64,000 nt of DNA from assembly GCA_009763385.1 (NCBI GenBank), contig CM019826.1, forward strand, positions 100,366,348-100,430,347, in the 5' to 3' direction. Both the position numbers and the translations under genes were made by a program. The notes below the pieces were generated by a model. The model did no database searches. It saw nothing but the letters and a program-made list of their open reading frames with translations, and was not told where the DNA came from. This DNA is from Coix lacryma-jobi var. lacryma-jobi (taxonomy: Eukaryota; Streptophyta; Magnoliopsida; Poales; Poaceae). Shown piece by piece: positions 1 to 12,114 of the stretch (within the stretch, counting starts at the first letter, position 1; every line of letters starts with the position of its first letter).

Positions 1-407
1 CCGCCTTAGGGGCATTGATTGCACCACCTCTGCAAAGGCGGTGGCCACGTGGCGTCTCCAGGGGGGCGGCCGACCCAGGGGGCGGCCGCCCCCTGGCTGG
101 GCCCAACAAGCCCAGGCAAAAGCCTGGGCTGCTCCTTTTGGGCTCCTGAGTTTGTTCCCGGCTGAAATTTGCTGCACTTCTATATGGGCTTTTTGTGTCC
201 TTGTTCATTTTGCGCATTTCGGCGTGTTGGATTGCGCCTTTTTGGTTGTTATCCACCTGTATGCATGTTTATGATCTGCAAAACATAACTTTGCACTACA
301 TGTGGAACTTGGTTAGCAATAAATGTATATATGAGTAAAATACATGCTTTTCTCCTTTTATGTGGACTATGTTGGTGGGATAAATATGTCGATAAGAACT
401 GCCAACA
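1..407 (+). mobile_element. 3' end of an Athila-like LTR (left end outside window)
   Basis: The sequence up to 407 ends in the LTR terminus ACTGCCAACA and then switches abruptly to pol of the minus-strand copia element M1. The same ending, with one base changed, closes the LTRs of Athila-like element A when read on its own strand, so this is probably a related gypsy LTR in '+' orientation, either solo or a 3' LTR. A putative TSD GTCAT follows at 408-412. The segment holds GC-rich inverted words (GGGGGCGGCCGCCCCC type, about 85-110) like those in A and B. No coding sequence is supported. The other LTR boundary and the matching TSD lie to the left, so solo versus complete cannot be decided. Confidence 0.6.
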
Positions 408-1784
408 GTCATCCATCCCTTCAGCATCCTCATCCTCATCATCAAAAAGAGGTTCGCCAACCTCATGATCACCTGCCCGCTCAAAACGAGAAGAAGGACA
501 AACCATGGTCTCGTCGAAGGTGACATCTGATGTCTCCATTACTCGGTTAGTATCAAGGTTAAGTACACGATATGCATGAGTATGAGTGCCATAACCGAAA
601 AATACACCGTCAGAAGAGCCAGACTCAAATTTGTCCAGGTTGCCTTTCTTATGAATGAAACAGTGGCAACCAAAGACTCTAAAATAACTCACCTTGGGCA
701 GTTTTCCAAAACGCAACTCATAAGAAGTCTTCTTCAAGAAAGCTCGAAGAAAAATGCGATTGGAAATATAGCATGCAGTGCTCATAGCTTCGGCCCAATA
801 TCGCCTAGGAGTCCTATGCTCATCGAGCATCGTCCTGGCCATCTCAACAAGGGTCCGATTTTTCCTCTCTACAACACCATTCTTTGGCGGTGTGTAGGGG
901 GAAGAAAACTGATGCTCTAAGCCCAAAGAGTTACAAAACTTCTCAAAATCTGAATTCTGGAATTCAGAACCATTATCACTCCTAATAGCTCGCATCGAGT
1001 TCAAAGGGAACTCGTTCTGAAGACGCAAAATCAGATTGCGAGCAAAGGAGAAAGTCTCGGTCTTCTCAGCTAAAAAGAAGACCCACGAATATCTCGAAAA
1101 ATCGTCAACAACAACAAGCACATACCACTTCCCTCCAACCAAGCTCACCCGAGCCGGACCAACAAGGTCCATGTGTAAAAGCTCTCCACGGCACTTGGTC
1201 ATGACCTAAGTCACTGGAAGGTGGGGAGCGGCAACCATCTTCCCATGTCTACAAGAATGGCAAACAAGATCCTTCTCCACGGACAACTTCGGCAATCCTC
1301 GGATTAGGCCAAGTGGACTAAGCCTTGCAAGCAAGTCAAAGCTCAAATGTCCTAGTCTCTTATGCCACTTCCAAAGATCAGAGGAGGAAGGTCCAGCCAA
1401 AAGACAACGAGAAATTCGAAACGACTCCGAGAAATTCGCACGAAAGACTTTTCCAAAGGGCGAAATCATACATACAAGATTGCCCTGAGGATCCAAAATG
1501 CGACTGAGATTCGGTTTAAAACGAATCTCATAGTCATCATCAAAAAGTTGTGAAACAGAAAGAAGGTTAAAATGCAAGTTAGAAACAAGAGCAACATCGC
1601 GCAACACAAAGTGCTCATTAACTCGCACTGACCCACGAGACAACAGTTTACCTTTGCTATTGTCGTCGAAGGTGATAAACTCCTTTCCGGCGACCGGACT
1701 AAGACTGGAGAACCACTTGGCGTTTCCGGTCATGTGCCTCGAACACCCGGAATCCACCAACCAAACGTTCTCCAATCGTTTTAC
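408..1784 (-). pseudogene. pol of M1 (protease and integrase part), interrupted
   Basis: On the minus strand this frame carries the retropepsin motif VDSGCSRHMTG just after its start, a GAG-pre-integrase segment (LWKWHKRLGHLSF, CHSCRHGK) and the integrase core with LLHMDLVGPA, RSDNGSEF and GVVERKN, giving the D-D-E triad. A single TAG at 1206-1208 breaks the frame between the zinc region and the core. The frame is cut at 408, shortly after the acidic stretch FDDEDEDAEG, by an inserted LTR; the last residues of any reading frame running on to 249 come from that LTR and are not pol. RT and RNase H are absent from the window. The frame opens directly after a TAG at 1785-1787, as in element I. 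Confidence 0.85.
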
Positions 1785-1789
1785 CTACA

Positions 1790-4411
1790 TCAATAAAAAG
1801 ACATAGGGTGAACATACGGTCCAACACTGGGGTTAGTGAAGTAGGGAGAATACCAGTGTTGGGCCGGCTTCTCAAAAGAACGGTTAGCAGAAAAACCATT
1901 CCTACCACGCCTACGGGGAAAGCGATCACCACGCTGAGGAAAACGTGGTCCGCTAGGGAAAGAGCGCTCACCGCGATAGTCAAAACGCGGTGGAGGAAAA
2001 CGCTCAACTACTAAGCCACCGCCACGGGGTCCATAGCCCACAAATGCAGGCTCCCGCCGGGCATGACTTCCTCACGGCCTAGGCCTAGGAACTTGAGGCA
2101 TTGGACCTCTAGGCCTAGTAGCACGCCTCTGAACATTCGACACATGTACATCAAGGAAAGGATGGTACATGTATGTGTTGTTCATCTCCTTTGCACGGCG
2201 CGCCTCTCTCTTGCGCCGAAAGCAAAACTCACTCAAGTGTCCATCTCTCCCACAATGCTCACAATGGTACCTCACCGCTCTCATAGGGGGTTGTTGGTAC
2301 TCACGGTAGTGGGTGTGGATCGCTTTGCCCTTCTATGGCATAAGCTCCTCTTGGATGGGTGGCATGGTGTCCAACTTGTTCTTGAGGTGCTTTGGTTTTG
2401 GAGCCCATGATTGTTTCTTTGGTGGAGCTCTCGGAGGTTCAACAAAGACCCCATCCTTGGTGTTGGGCTTGAGAGGCTCTTTGGGTGGAATCTTAGTAAG
2501 CTTGGGAGTAGTGGTGGAGTTGGGCTTCTCACATGGGTTAAGACCACTCGACTCTCCAATCTTCCCAAAAGATGAAACATCAACACCCTGAGCAAAGCCT
2601 ACACCGGGACCTCCAGCAGCACGCTTGAACTGGGAGATCATCATCCCAAGCTGTGGCTCTCCACTAGACACCCATGACAAGATGGTCCGAAGGTATGTGT
2701 TTTCTTCCTCGGTTTGCATCTTGTCATGCTTCACGTTCGCGATCTCCATCTCCAAGCCCTCACACAGAATGCACCTAGCCACACAAGTGCTACCCGAGTT
2801 GGCCTCTTCAAGAGACACAATCTTGGCATTCTTCTCTGCCAACTCGGTTTGCAAGCCAGCACATGACTTGCACGCACCCAACAACGAGGATCTAGCCTTA
2901 AGCTCATCCACCTCTCCTACCAATGCAACATACTTACCTCTCAAAGTGAGAAGGTCAGTCATGTGCGTGGTGCACATCTCACACTCACCCTCCTCAGAAA
3001 CGACCACGGTGGACTTGGCAAAGTCAAGCTCCTTCACCGTATCCTCCCACTTCTGCCTAAACTCCTTACGCTCTCTAGCTGCGCGCCTAAGCAACTTATC
3101 CTGGCTAAGCAAAGCGGCAGTAAGCTTTTCAACTTCAGCGGAGAGTTCCTCAGGAATCTGAGATACCTGGGAGGTGTCGTCGTCATCTTCATTCTGAGGG
3201 ATCTCCTCCAGCTGGTTGTCGACCTCCTTACTGAGGGCCATGGTGCAAAAGCCCTCACTGTCGGCGAAGAAGCAGAGGCCGTTCAGCTTGTCCTCGATCC
3301 TCTTCTTCTTCTCGGACTCGTCGTCGCTTGAAGCAGCGGAGTCGCCATCCGAGTCGTCGACGTCGCTGAGCATGGCGAAGAAAGCACGCTGCTCGGCCTG
3401 GGCTCTCTCCATGTACTTCTTCTTGATGTACTCCTTGTTGAAGCAGCCCTTCCTCTTGTGCTTGGGAGGAACGTGCTTCTCCTTGTGCCAGCCGAAGTCG
3501 TACTTGTGGCCACGATCGCCCTTGCCCGCCACTTGCTTGTTCTTCTTTGGGCAGTTGGCGATGAAGTGGTCCGGATCACCACACTTGAAACACCCAGCGC
3601 GTCCTCCTCCACGACGTCGGTTCATGCGGTTGTTGTGAAACCATGAGAACCAGTTGGCGAGCAAAGCCAACTCGTCGTCTCCCATGAACTCCAACTGCTC
3701 CTCTGTGACAGAAAGAAGAGAAGACAAAGCAAAACCTCCAGAGGGGTTAGCAGAAGAGCCAGAAAGAAAAGCCATAGACGGGCCAGAAGGATTTTCAAAA
3801 GAAGCCCTCGTCATGGCGTCAATCTCACTAGACTTGAGCTTACTGAAGAGCTCGTCGCACGTGAGGGTCTCATAGTTAGACGATTCGATGATCGCCTGGA
3901 CCTTTGAGTCCCACACCGACCGATCGAGAGTATGCAAAAGCTTCAAAGCTCTCTCATGATCGTCGAAAGGCAACAGCTCCTTGTTAGCCCTCATCCTGTT
4001 GACAATCACCTGAAAGCGAGCGAATAAACTCTCTATGCTCTCGCCAGGCATATGTCGAAAGTTCTCATACTCCCGCTTGTGCGACTCGTAGAGACGGGAT
4101 TTGACTTGAGAGGTTTCCTCATGAAAGCGCATGAGGGTCGCCCAAATCTCACGAGCCATGGGGAGATGAGAAACGCGTTCAAACTCAGAAACACTCAAAC
4201 AGGAGAAAAGAGCATTACGGGCTCGGCTATTGGCATCGTGCTCATCGATCTGCAGCTGAGTAACACGAGCAGCCAAAACCATGTAATCATCCTTGTTGCA
4301 AATCTCCCAGACAGAAGCACCCATGCTCTGAAGATAGGCCGACATGCGTATCTTCCAATACGCATAGTTTGTCCCATCAAAAAACGGCGGTTTGCCCACG
4401 CCGCGATCCAT
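1790..4411 (-). pseudogene. gag of M1
   Basis: Capsid and nucleocapsid polyprotein of a copia element, starting MDRGVGKPPFFDG and ending at a TGA just before pol. It shows the copia gag region (GESIESLFARFQVIVNRMRAN), a CCHC zinc knuckle (CFKCGDPDHFIANC), an acidic and helical middle, and a second CCHC (CEHCGRDGHLSEFC) near the C-terminus. Two in-frame stops (2333-2335 and 2072-2074) split it into 692 residues plus two shorter pieces in the same frame. Compared with gag of element I the arginine-rich tail is shorter. It lies 3' of the PBS on the minus strand, as expected. Confidence 0.88.
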
Positions 4412-4460
4412 GTCGCCTTCGGTGGATCTGGAACCGGCTAAGGTGGAAGATCCTTAACCC

Positions 4461-4472
4461 GCTCCGATACCA
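4461..4472 (-). other. Primer-binding site of M1
   Basis: Read on the minus strand this is TGGTATCGGAGC, two bases inside the LTR. It matches the initiator-methionine tRNA 3' end used by plant copia elements (commonly TGGTATCAGAGC) except for one base. Element I has the same variant. Confidence 0.8.
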
Positions 4473-4849
4473 ATTGAAGGACCGAGAATGCAAAAGCAAG
4501 GCGACCAGAGGGGGGTGAATGGGAGCCTAAAAAATATCTCTCAAAACTTCGGCCTTTGTCCCAGAAATCAACCCCCAAAAAGCTACGACCGAGATGTGAT
4601 GCCCACGACCCTTGGAAGAGGGTGGATGATCCCTAGGATCACAGCGAGGCACCACAAAGCAAGAGCGAACCAAACACCAAAAGCTTTGGCTCAAGTTCAA
4701 CCCTAAAAACCAACCCTCGAACGTAGATGGAAGGCTACGTCGAGAAATATCCAAATACCTATGCTAACAAGTAGCAAAGATACCTAGAGAGGTTCCTTGG
4801 TTAACTATAGTGCCAAACGAGGGACTGAAAGGCACAAGTCTGCGAGTTC

Positions 4850-5095
4850 CCAGACAGTCCGCGGTACTGCCGGACTGTCCGCGAGCAGGGGGCGGACTGT
4901 CCGCCGGCAAAATTCCCAAAACAGCAAGGTTGCGGAACACTTCTGCTCGACTCCCGGACTGTCCGCGAGTCCCAACGGCGGACTGTCCGCCGGTCAAAAA
5001 TCAGCAAACCAGCAGAAGAACACAGCCACTGATCTGGCCTGCCCCCGACGCCCAGACTGTCCGCCGTTCAGGTGGCAGACTGTCCGCGACCTTGC
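4850..5095 (-). repeat. Array of GCGGAC-N-GTCCGC palindromic words in M1 LTR
   Basis: About seven copies of GGACTGTCCGC or its extended palindrome GCGGACTGTCCGC lie in both orientations with irregular spacing. They occupy the downstream (R/U5) part of the LTR. Palindromic CCGGAC-type motifs are known in Sirevirus LTRs; here they are dense and near perfect. Confidence 0.8.
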
Positions 5096-5879
5096 AGAGA
5101 GGGCGATTTCAGTCGCCTTCTCCCCAAATCTTCCTAAAATTGATTCAAATCAAAATCCCTTGTTCCCAAACTTGGAGAGGATGATCATGAGGTAGTTAGG
5201 AGACTATCCCCAAAAAATCATCCGCTCAAATCAACTCAATCAACGGGAAATCGAATGGGAAGGTGTATGAACCGAAAAAGCGCAATGAAAATTGAATCGA
5301 CCCGATCTACTTGTTCATGAGGAGTTAGATGAATTCCTTCGGTGGAAATGATCTCCTCACTATAAAGAACAAGTTGATTCAAGTGAATTTCAAAAATACG
5401 CAGTAGAGAGGGAGATTGAGTGACGGGAAAATCGCGGAGAAACGAAGAACACAAAGAACAAAGTCAAAACGCGAATCAAGACATCGATCTGCAGCCGTGT
5501 GGCTACCACACGCTACAACAGTGAGATTACGGTCTCACTTCCTCAAAATCTCAAGTACACAGAGGTATGGTTCTCTGCGGATCTCAATTGCTACAACAGG
5601 GGATGGGGAGAGCAGGAAAACCTAGAAGGCAAAGAGCAAATGACTGAGATAGGATGGAGGTGGGTGTCTCCCTCTACTTATCCTAATTCTAGTTCCCACT
5701 CTACCCCTAACTAATTACAGAGCGAACCAGCTAAACCCAAGGGTTATTCTGGACCAACTCGTGGTAGGTGATGATCCGACGGCCACGCTCGCACAACTGG
5801 TAGCGTTGCCTCAACGCAACCTCACCGATTGCAGCCCCGTGCCGCCACCGCTCTGCTTGTCCTTTTCATGGACTCCGCC

Positions 5880-6112
5880 CTCGGTTTTAAGGCCCAAACC
5901 GGGAAACCAGCCTTCACGACCAACCCCCGGTTTTGAGGCCCAAACCGGGAAACCAGTCGTCCATCGCCTGAGTTTTGTGGCCCAAACTCAGAAACTCGCC
6001 AGCGCCCAGGTTTTGAGGCCCAAACCTGGAAACCGTCCTCAGCCCGAGTTTTGTGGCCCAGACTCTGCAAACCCGCAGCACCCAGGTTTTGAGGCCCAAA
6101 CCTGGAAACCGT
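5880..6112 (-). repeat. Array of six fixed-loop inverted repeats in M1 LTR
   Basis: Six units about 35-50 bp apart share the core TTTTGAGGCCCAAA (or TGTGGCCCAAA) flanked by arms such as CCCGG/CCGGG, CCAGG/CCTGG and CTGAG/CTCAG. The arms differ from unit to unit but stay complementary. Homologous arrays are in M2 and in both LTRs of element I. Confidence 0.85.
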
Positions 6113-6495
6113 CCACCCGATGGTTTTTCCGTGGCTCAACCATCAAAGCGACGCTGTAGAGGGGATGCACCACCCGTGCACCCCGTCCACCGACACATGT
6201 CCCCAGGTCCTCAACCCGAGCAACACTGTGCCCCGCAAGTCTCCGCTCGTCGCTGTCTCAGGCTGTCAGCCACCACAGCTGATCCTCAGGCCACCGGTCC
6301 CTCAGTCCAAGCCCCACGTCCACCCTTCACCGCTCCCGGTCCGTCAGCACGGCACGTCTCTACTTGACCTTCACCTTGCCTTCGATCACTGCATCCGTGC
6401 TCAACACCTGCACAACACAAGCCAAAGAACATGCGCATCACACCCGTTGACAATCACTCATCACTCGAGACTCGGCATACAACCATGTATCCGCA

Positions 6496-8363
6496 CGGCG
6501 CTCTCCAAGCTCATGGTTGTTCCACATCATGCCAACCTCGTGCTCAAGATGCCAACGAAGAAAGGCGTCCTCAGCGTCCGGGCAAATCTCCAGGTGGCGT
6601 ACGAGTGCGAGCAGGAGACAATCAACTCCGCCGAGACACACCAATAGATCCAGGGCGCTCAGGACTGCATCGCCAACGCCGCCAAGCTCCGCCCCGATGA
6701 TCTCGAGATCTCGGAGACCTCCGACTAGCGCTCCAGCAAGAAGTTGAAGGACATGAAGCAGGTGGCCCTGGTGGATGGAGCTCCGGAGAAGACTGCCATC
6801 ATCGGCACCAACCTCGACCTCAAATAGGAAGACGCGCTCGTCAGCTTCCTACGGAGCAACGTTGATGTGTTTGCCTGGAAACCAGTGGACATGCCTAGAG
6901 TTCCACGGAAATTCGTTGAGCGCTCCCTGAACGTCTCTCCAACCGCCAAGCCGGTTCGTCAAAAGCTCTATCGCTTCACGCCAGATAGGAAGGAGGCAAT
7001 TAGGGTAGAGCTCACCTGGCTCCTAGCTGCCGGTTTCATCAAAGAGGTGTATCACCCAGATTGGCTGGCCAATCCAGTCCTCGTACTCAAAAAGAATAAA
7101 GAATGGCATATGTGCGTTGACTACACCAACCTCAATAAGCATTGCCCTAAAGACCCCTTCCTCCTCCCTCGGATCGACGAGGTCGTCGACTCCACCGCCG
7201 GGTGCGAACTTCTGTCCTTCCTCGATTGCTATTCTGGTTACCATTAAATTGCTTTGAAGGTGGAAGACCAAATCAAGACGGCGTTCATCACGCCTTTCGG
7301 CGCCTACTGCTACATGACCATGTCGTTTGGGCTGAAGAACGCCGGAGCCACGTACCAGCGTGCAATCCAGGATTGCTTGAAGGACCTCATCCCGGAGAAG
7401 GTCGAAGCTTACGTGGATGACGTCGTCGTCAAGACTCGTTCCGTCAACACGCTCGTCTCCGACCTCGAGGCAACCTTTAAGGCCCTCAACAGGTTCAAGT
7501 GGAAGCTCAATCCTAACAAGTCCATCTTCGGCGTGACGACTGGAAACCTCCTCGGCAACATCGTCAGCCGCGACGGCATTTGTCCAAACCCCGACAAGAC
7601 TTCGGTCATCCTCCGCATGCGAGCTCCCTCCAATGTGAAGGACATACAGAAGCTCACCGGGTGCATGGCGTTCCTCAGTCGTTTCATCTCCAGACTCGGC
7701 GAAAAGGTGCTTCCCTTCTTCAAGCTCCTCAAGGCTGGCGAAAAATTCGTCTGGGACGCTGAAGCCGATCGCGCCTTCTCCAACCTGAAGAAGTACCTCA
7801 CCCAGCCTCCTGTGCTCGCCGCACCTAAGGAGAAGGAGCCCATGCTGCTCTACATCGCCGCCACAAATCAGGTCGTCAGCTCCGTCATCGTCGTCAAACG
7901 TGAGGAAGCTGGCCACTCCTACCCCGTCCAGCGACCCTGTTACTTTGTTAGCGAGATATTGAACGACTCCAAAACTCGGTACCCCCAGGTACAAAAACTC
8001 CTCTACGCGGTCCTTATCACCGCACACAAGCTACGCCACTACTTCCCAAGCTCCGAGAGCGTCACCGTCGTCATAGAGTTCCCCCTCGGGGATATCCTCC
8101 GCAACAAGGATGCTACAGGATGCATCATCAAGTGGGCCATTGAGCTCGGCTCCTATGACATCGTCTTCCAGGGTCGCCAAACCATCAAGTCTCAAGGACT
8201 CGTCAACTTCGTCGCTGAATGGACAGACCTTCAAACTCCAGTACCACCGGAAGCGCCAGAACACTGGACCCTCTTCTTCGACGGCTCCCTCACCTTGCAT
8301 GGCGCCGGTGCTGGTCTCCTCTTCACGTCTCCCTCTGGCGAAAAGCTCCGCTACGCTCTACGG
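6496..8363 (+). pseudogene. Tat pol, part 1: RT, RNase H and start of second RNase H
   Basis: Reverse transcriptase makes element cDNA in the virus-like particle. Visible motifs are the pre-RT segment (VLKMPTKKGVLSVRANLQVAYEC), RT blocks from about 6867 (WLANPVLVLKKNKEWHMCVDY, FLDCYSGYH, MSFGLKNAGATYQR), and the catalytic AYVDDVVVK with the aspartates at 7416-7421. An RNase H region follows (near 7850-8220), then the start of a second RNase H with the motif WTLFFDGSLTLHGAGAG. Stops are present at about 6645, 6725 and 6826 in the N-terminal part and at 7246-7248 in the RT. The gene is cut at 8363 by element A, with TSD TACGG, and continues at 26333. Confidence 0.88.
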
Positions 8364-10198
8364 TGTTGGTAGTTCTTAACTACACCTAGGATAGGGTAGC
8401 TAAAGTAGCTATCTACTAATGCCAAGCGGGGTTGTCAGTCCCGACACTAGTAGGAGCTAACTAGCGAGAATGCAATCTACCAGGAGGAGATTCTGCAAGC
8501 GCATAGAACTATCATAGTAGCACTTCCCTGGGAGTACCAGGTGTCGATTTATTTGATCCCAAAGGAAGGCTAGGGTGGTGTATGACTCGAGTCAAGGAGG
8601 GGTGAGAGTCAAAGAATAAGAAAAAGGAAAATGAGAGAGGAGAAGAGAGGAGATGAAAGGCTAGAAAGAATATATGGGTGGATAGGTAAGGATGAAATGG
8701 ATGGTAAGGTAAGGTGGATGGATAGATAGATAAGGGGAATAGGATAACTAATATAACTAACTAGTAACTACTAACTACTCCTAGATAACTACGAAGCAAG
8801 ATAACTACGAAGCAAGATAGGCAAATGTCAATTAAGCAACCAAGATAAGTATAGTTTTATTCCTATCTTATCAAGTATCGAGGCGTACTAGCCTTTACCA
8901 CTGACTTAGGTTGAACGCTAGCACAACGAGCCTTACTGTTAAACTGGGCCAACTACGTGGTGGAATTCAAGGCGCACAGGGCTGTCACCACCTGCTTGCT
9001 ACCACAGCTATCTGGGGGTCCAGCCGTATCTGAAGGTAAGTCTATAACTAAGCACCACGCTTAATTATATTCTAACTATCTCTACCCTAGCTTTGAATAG
9101 AGACACCCTTGCGGACATCAGAGCAAATAGTTGACTTAATAAGATAAACACTAAACTAACTAAGCAACCTATTGGCAAAGATCAAACACTAAGCTCACTA
9201 GAGATTAACTACTATGGCTAAGTGAATTGAACTGTAGGATAGCTAGGTCACCCTCAAGGCACTTGATAAAGTAATACTGAAAGTAATACTGAAAGTAATA
9301 CTAAAGTAATATTGGATTAATGATAAGTGTACTTGAGATATAAGAGAGCAAACCAGACCAGAGACGCCGGGAAATCAACCGACCTCCGATGCCAGTCACT
9401 CGCACCCACTTCTCTCTTAGCAAGCTCTACGCTACTATACCACTGGTCAGGGCTGAGCTGTGCTAAACTAAGAGCCGCGCTGCAGTGAGGGCACAAGAGC
9501 TATGCTCTCTCTACTAGCTAACCTACTTGCCTAAGCTCTCTGAGCTTCTAACCTAGCTCTCACTTGCTTTCTTGCTTCTTGCCTCTTTTGCTTCTTGCTT
9601 CTTGTGTGTGTGTTGAAGTGATGCCTCCAGGGGGGTATTTATAGCCTTGTGGAGTGAGGGGGTACTTATAGGGGGCAGCCAGCTGACCTAGGGCAAACCC
9701 TAGTGGCGGGCGCCAGCCCTAGGTGGCGGCCGCCACCCCCCTGGCCGTTGGATGCACCGTCATTGATCCTACGGTCTCCAGGGACTCCTCCAAGGCGGTT
9801 GCATGTCTAGATAACCGTCATTCGGTCATGATCCACGCCACTCCCCTCCTGAGCCCTCTGATGCCACTGACCTAGTGACCAAGGGCCAAGATTTGGCCCT
9901 GGGGTGGTCACACGGATAAGTGGCGTGGCAGGGGAGAGGTTTGGGCCTCTCCTTGTGGCGGGCGCCACCTAGGGGTGGCGGGCGCCACCCCACTAGGGCC
10001 CAAATGGGCCCTGCTGAGTGGTCTCGGCCCCTGGTGGGTTCATGCTCCAAATTTGGTCCAAATCCTGCATTCAAATCAAAATCTATGGACATGTGGAATT
10101 CGGTTAGTTTGAAACCTATTTGACTACATTTCATGCCTTTTTGGTGAAGTTTAGGGTAACATGTTGATGGTAAAACAGGTGTTTAAGGACCATCAACA
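8364..10198 (-). repeat. 3' LTR of element A (1835 bp)
   Basis: In '+' coordinates it starts TGTTGGTAGTTC and ends ACCATCAACA, so on the element strand it runs TGTTGATGGT to ACTACCAACA. Two TATA-like boxes sit on the minus strand near 9632-9671. Perfect palindromic words GGTGGCGGCCGCCACC (9722-9737) and related forms occur at 9704-9715, 9955-9968 and 9974-9989. A short direct repeat (CTGAAAGTAATA, near 9265-9300) has one extra unit compared with the other LTR copy. Confidence 0.92.
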
Positions 10199-10212
10199 AG
10201 CTCCCCCAAGCT
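10199..10212 (-). other. Polypurine tract of element A
   Basis: On the minus strand it reads AGCTTGGGGGAGCT and abuts the 3' LTR. Element B has the same GGGGGAGCT-TGTTGATGGTG junction at 22122-22141, supporting a common origin of the two families. Confidence 0.8.
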
Positions 10213-12114
10213 AACCTGTTGCTCGTCCTCGAGCAACAATGCGGTTTAAGCATTGAGCATGAAATAGATAGCAACTTAAGATGTATACAAGTGCATATTG
10301 TATAGTGAGAAATAACTTAGTATATCATTAATCATAGCAATGTGGGGCTTATAGCTTTTCACTTCAAACATGCAAGAGTGAAATAAAGCAGTAGATAGGA
10401 AACTTTTATCTTGCTTAGGTTTGACTAGGATTCTGTCTGGAGGTTTTTTAAGGTTTTCAAAAGCTAAAAACTTGCTTAAGTCCTCCAAGATTCACTCAAT
10501 CACTCAATGGTGTTTAAATCCTCACTTAGGCCAAAATGTAGCCTCTCCTATTTCTAAAGAATGATATGTGGAGTTATAGGTAGGCTAAGAATCATGAGCA
10601 AATTGCCTAATGTTTATTGCTAAGCTAGACACTCAGATCATAAGGAGCAGCAAATCATAAAAATTGATCAAGGTGTGCATGTGTGGTTATGTGGAAGTGT
10701 ATAGAGAGATATTTCATAATCCTTCCTAGTTAATTTCTGGGGTCTAGAGCTAATGATAACTCTCTCTGTCTCTCTTTTTTTTCGATACATAGTGAGTAGA
10801 CAAAAATGTGTCCTCACATTTTCTTAGGACATAGTCCGCTCTTGAGCTACTTTGCTCACTTTTTTTATATATATCTCTCTTTTTTTTAGCTCTAGATTTC
10901 CCCAGATTATCTATAGGAAAGGATTTTAGAAATGAAAAGGGGGAAGAGAGAGAAATACTTATTCCCAGTGTAGGAATAGCATAAGGCTAGCAATGGGATG
11001 TTTGGCAAGGTATTGCATATCTCCAGTGTAGAGAATGAGCAATTTATTTGGTGGTTGCAAACTTCCAAAGTGGAGAGTAGGCAATTTATGGTGGGTGTGT
11101 GAATCTTGATCAAAAGATATGATAAGCTTCTCTACTAAGATCTATGAGGTCTAACAAAGCTCAACACAGACAAAGCTCTTTGTGGTTTTGACTAACAAAT
11201 ATTTGGCTAGTGGTGGGATGGGATAAAATCCAGGAGGAACTTTTAGCAAGGTTTTCATGATTTTTTTTAAAAAGAAATCCTCCAAATTAGGTCCTAATTT
11301 CACCTTACCAAGTTAAAAGAATTACTCCATTTCTTACTAACTTTATTCACTAAGCATGATTTTAGTTAAAGCATGTGCAACCCACAAAAGCTATAACTTA
11401 GATAAGACCAGTCATAAAAACCATAACAATAGCATTTGCATGACATATTTCAAATCTTATTCAGGTTTCAACTTGTTTAAGCAAAATTTATCATTTTTAT
11501 TCATGGGATAATTACTTTGGCAAGCATATAACATTCAATAGATATAGAATTTAAGAACCGAACGTAAAGAGTAAGGTTGAAACATACCTTATTGGCGCGA
11601 GGATCTCCCCCAAGCTGGCTTCTTGCTTGGCGAAGGGTCTTCATCTTTCTCGGTCGGAGCTCTTGTTCTCATTTTATTAAAAGGGAAACTATCTAATGTT
11701 GTGAAAAAAGGGAAACTATCCTATGATATTTTATTGTTCTAGCTAAGTTAACATATACTTATGCATATAACTAATGATAACTGATTTTTTTTAGTTACAT
11801 GCATGACATATGTCATTTATTTGAAAAAGGGAAATTTGAAGGGAAATTTAAAAAGTAAATCCATACCTTAGATCCATGGAATCTCATCCTTTATCAGGTG
11901 GATCTTCTTTCATGGGTGCTTCTTCCTTAAGTACTTCATCGGGTTCTTCTTCTTTTGGCACCTCTCCTTTGTCATGTGAATTACACAACTCAGGAGGAGG
12001 TGGTTCTTCCTTACTGTTCCACCTTGTTCTTGGGCGCCTCTTCTTGGTTCAAATGGGTTTTGCTTCCTGCATGTTAGCGGCATATGCGGGACCACGGGAA
12101 AAAGAGAATATTTC
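10213..12114 (-). other. Non-coding remnant between protease and PPT of element A
   Basis: This 1.9-kb stretch is AT-rich with T runs at about 10773-10785 and 10858-10890. No RT, integrase or other recognisable protein is present on either strand. The part next to the protease (about 11876-12114) still translates as a charged linker in scattered frames. It occupies the place where pol should be, so it marks the large deletion of this element. Confidence 0.6.

Larger units (their letters stand above)
408..6495 (-). mobile_element. Sirevirus-type Ty1/copia element M1, 5' portion, reverse orientation
   Basis: Read on the minus strand the order is LTR (6495 to 4475), PBS, gag (4411 to 1790), then pol protease and integrase (1784 to 408), where another LTR interrupts it. 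The proteins closely match the complete element I at 44483-56097, so the family is the same or a sister. The rest of pol and the 3' LTR must lie left of the window. M1 sits inside the pol of Tat element T1; the 5 bp after its LTR, CGGCG at 6496-6500, should be half of its TSD. Several in-frame stops show it is dead. Confidence 0.88.
4475..6495 (-). repeat. 5' LTR of M1 (2021 bp)
   Basis: On the minus strand it begins TGCGGATACATGG and ends GGTCCTTCA, the same termini as both LTRs of element I and the solo LTR M2. It carries two internal arrays described separately: fixed-loop inverted repeats (5880-6112) and GGACTGTCC words (4850-5095). The U5 sequence in these words groups M1 with M2 and separates both from element I. 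The ORFs found inside it on either strand are low-complexity products of the arrays and are not supported as genes. Confidence 0.88.

Noticed and set aside
41..274. 77-codon frame in the left LTR fragment
   Set aside because: It is GC-rich LTR sequence with palindromic words; no homology by eye and the region ends as an LTR.
249..407. Extension of M1 pol frame past the acidic linker
   Set aside because: The frame crosses the LTR boundary at 407/408; those residues are a chance fusion.
7023..8027. 334-codon frame antisense to Tat RT
   Set aside because: It is a shadow of the GC-rich pol on the other strand, with no family motif.
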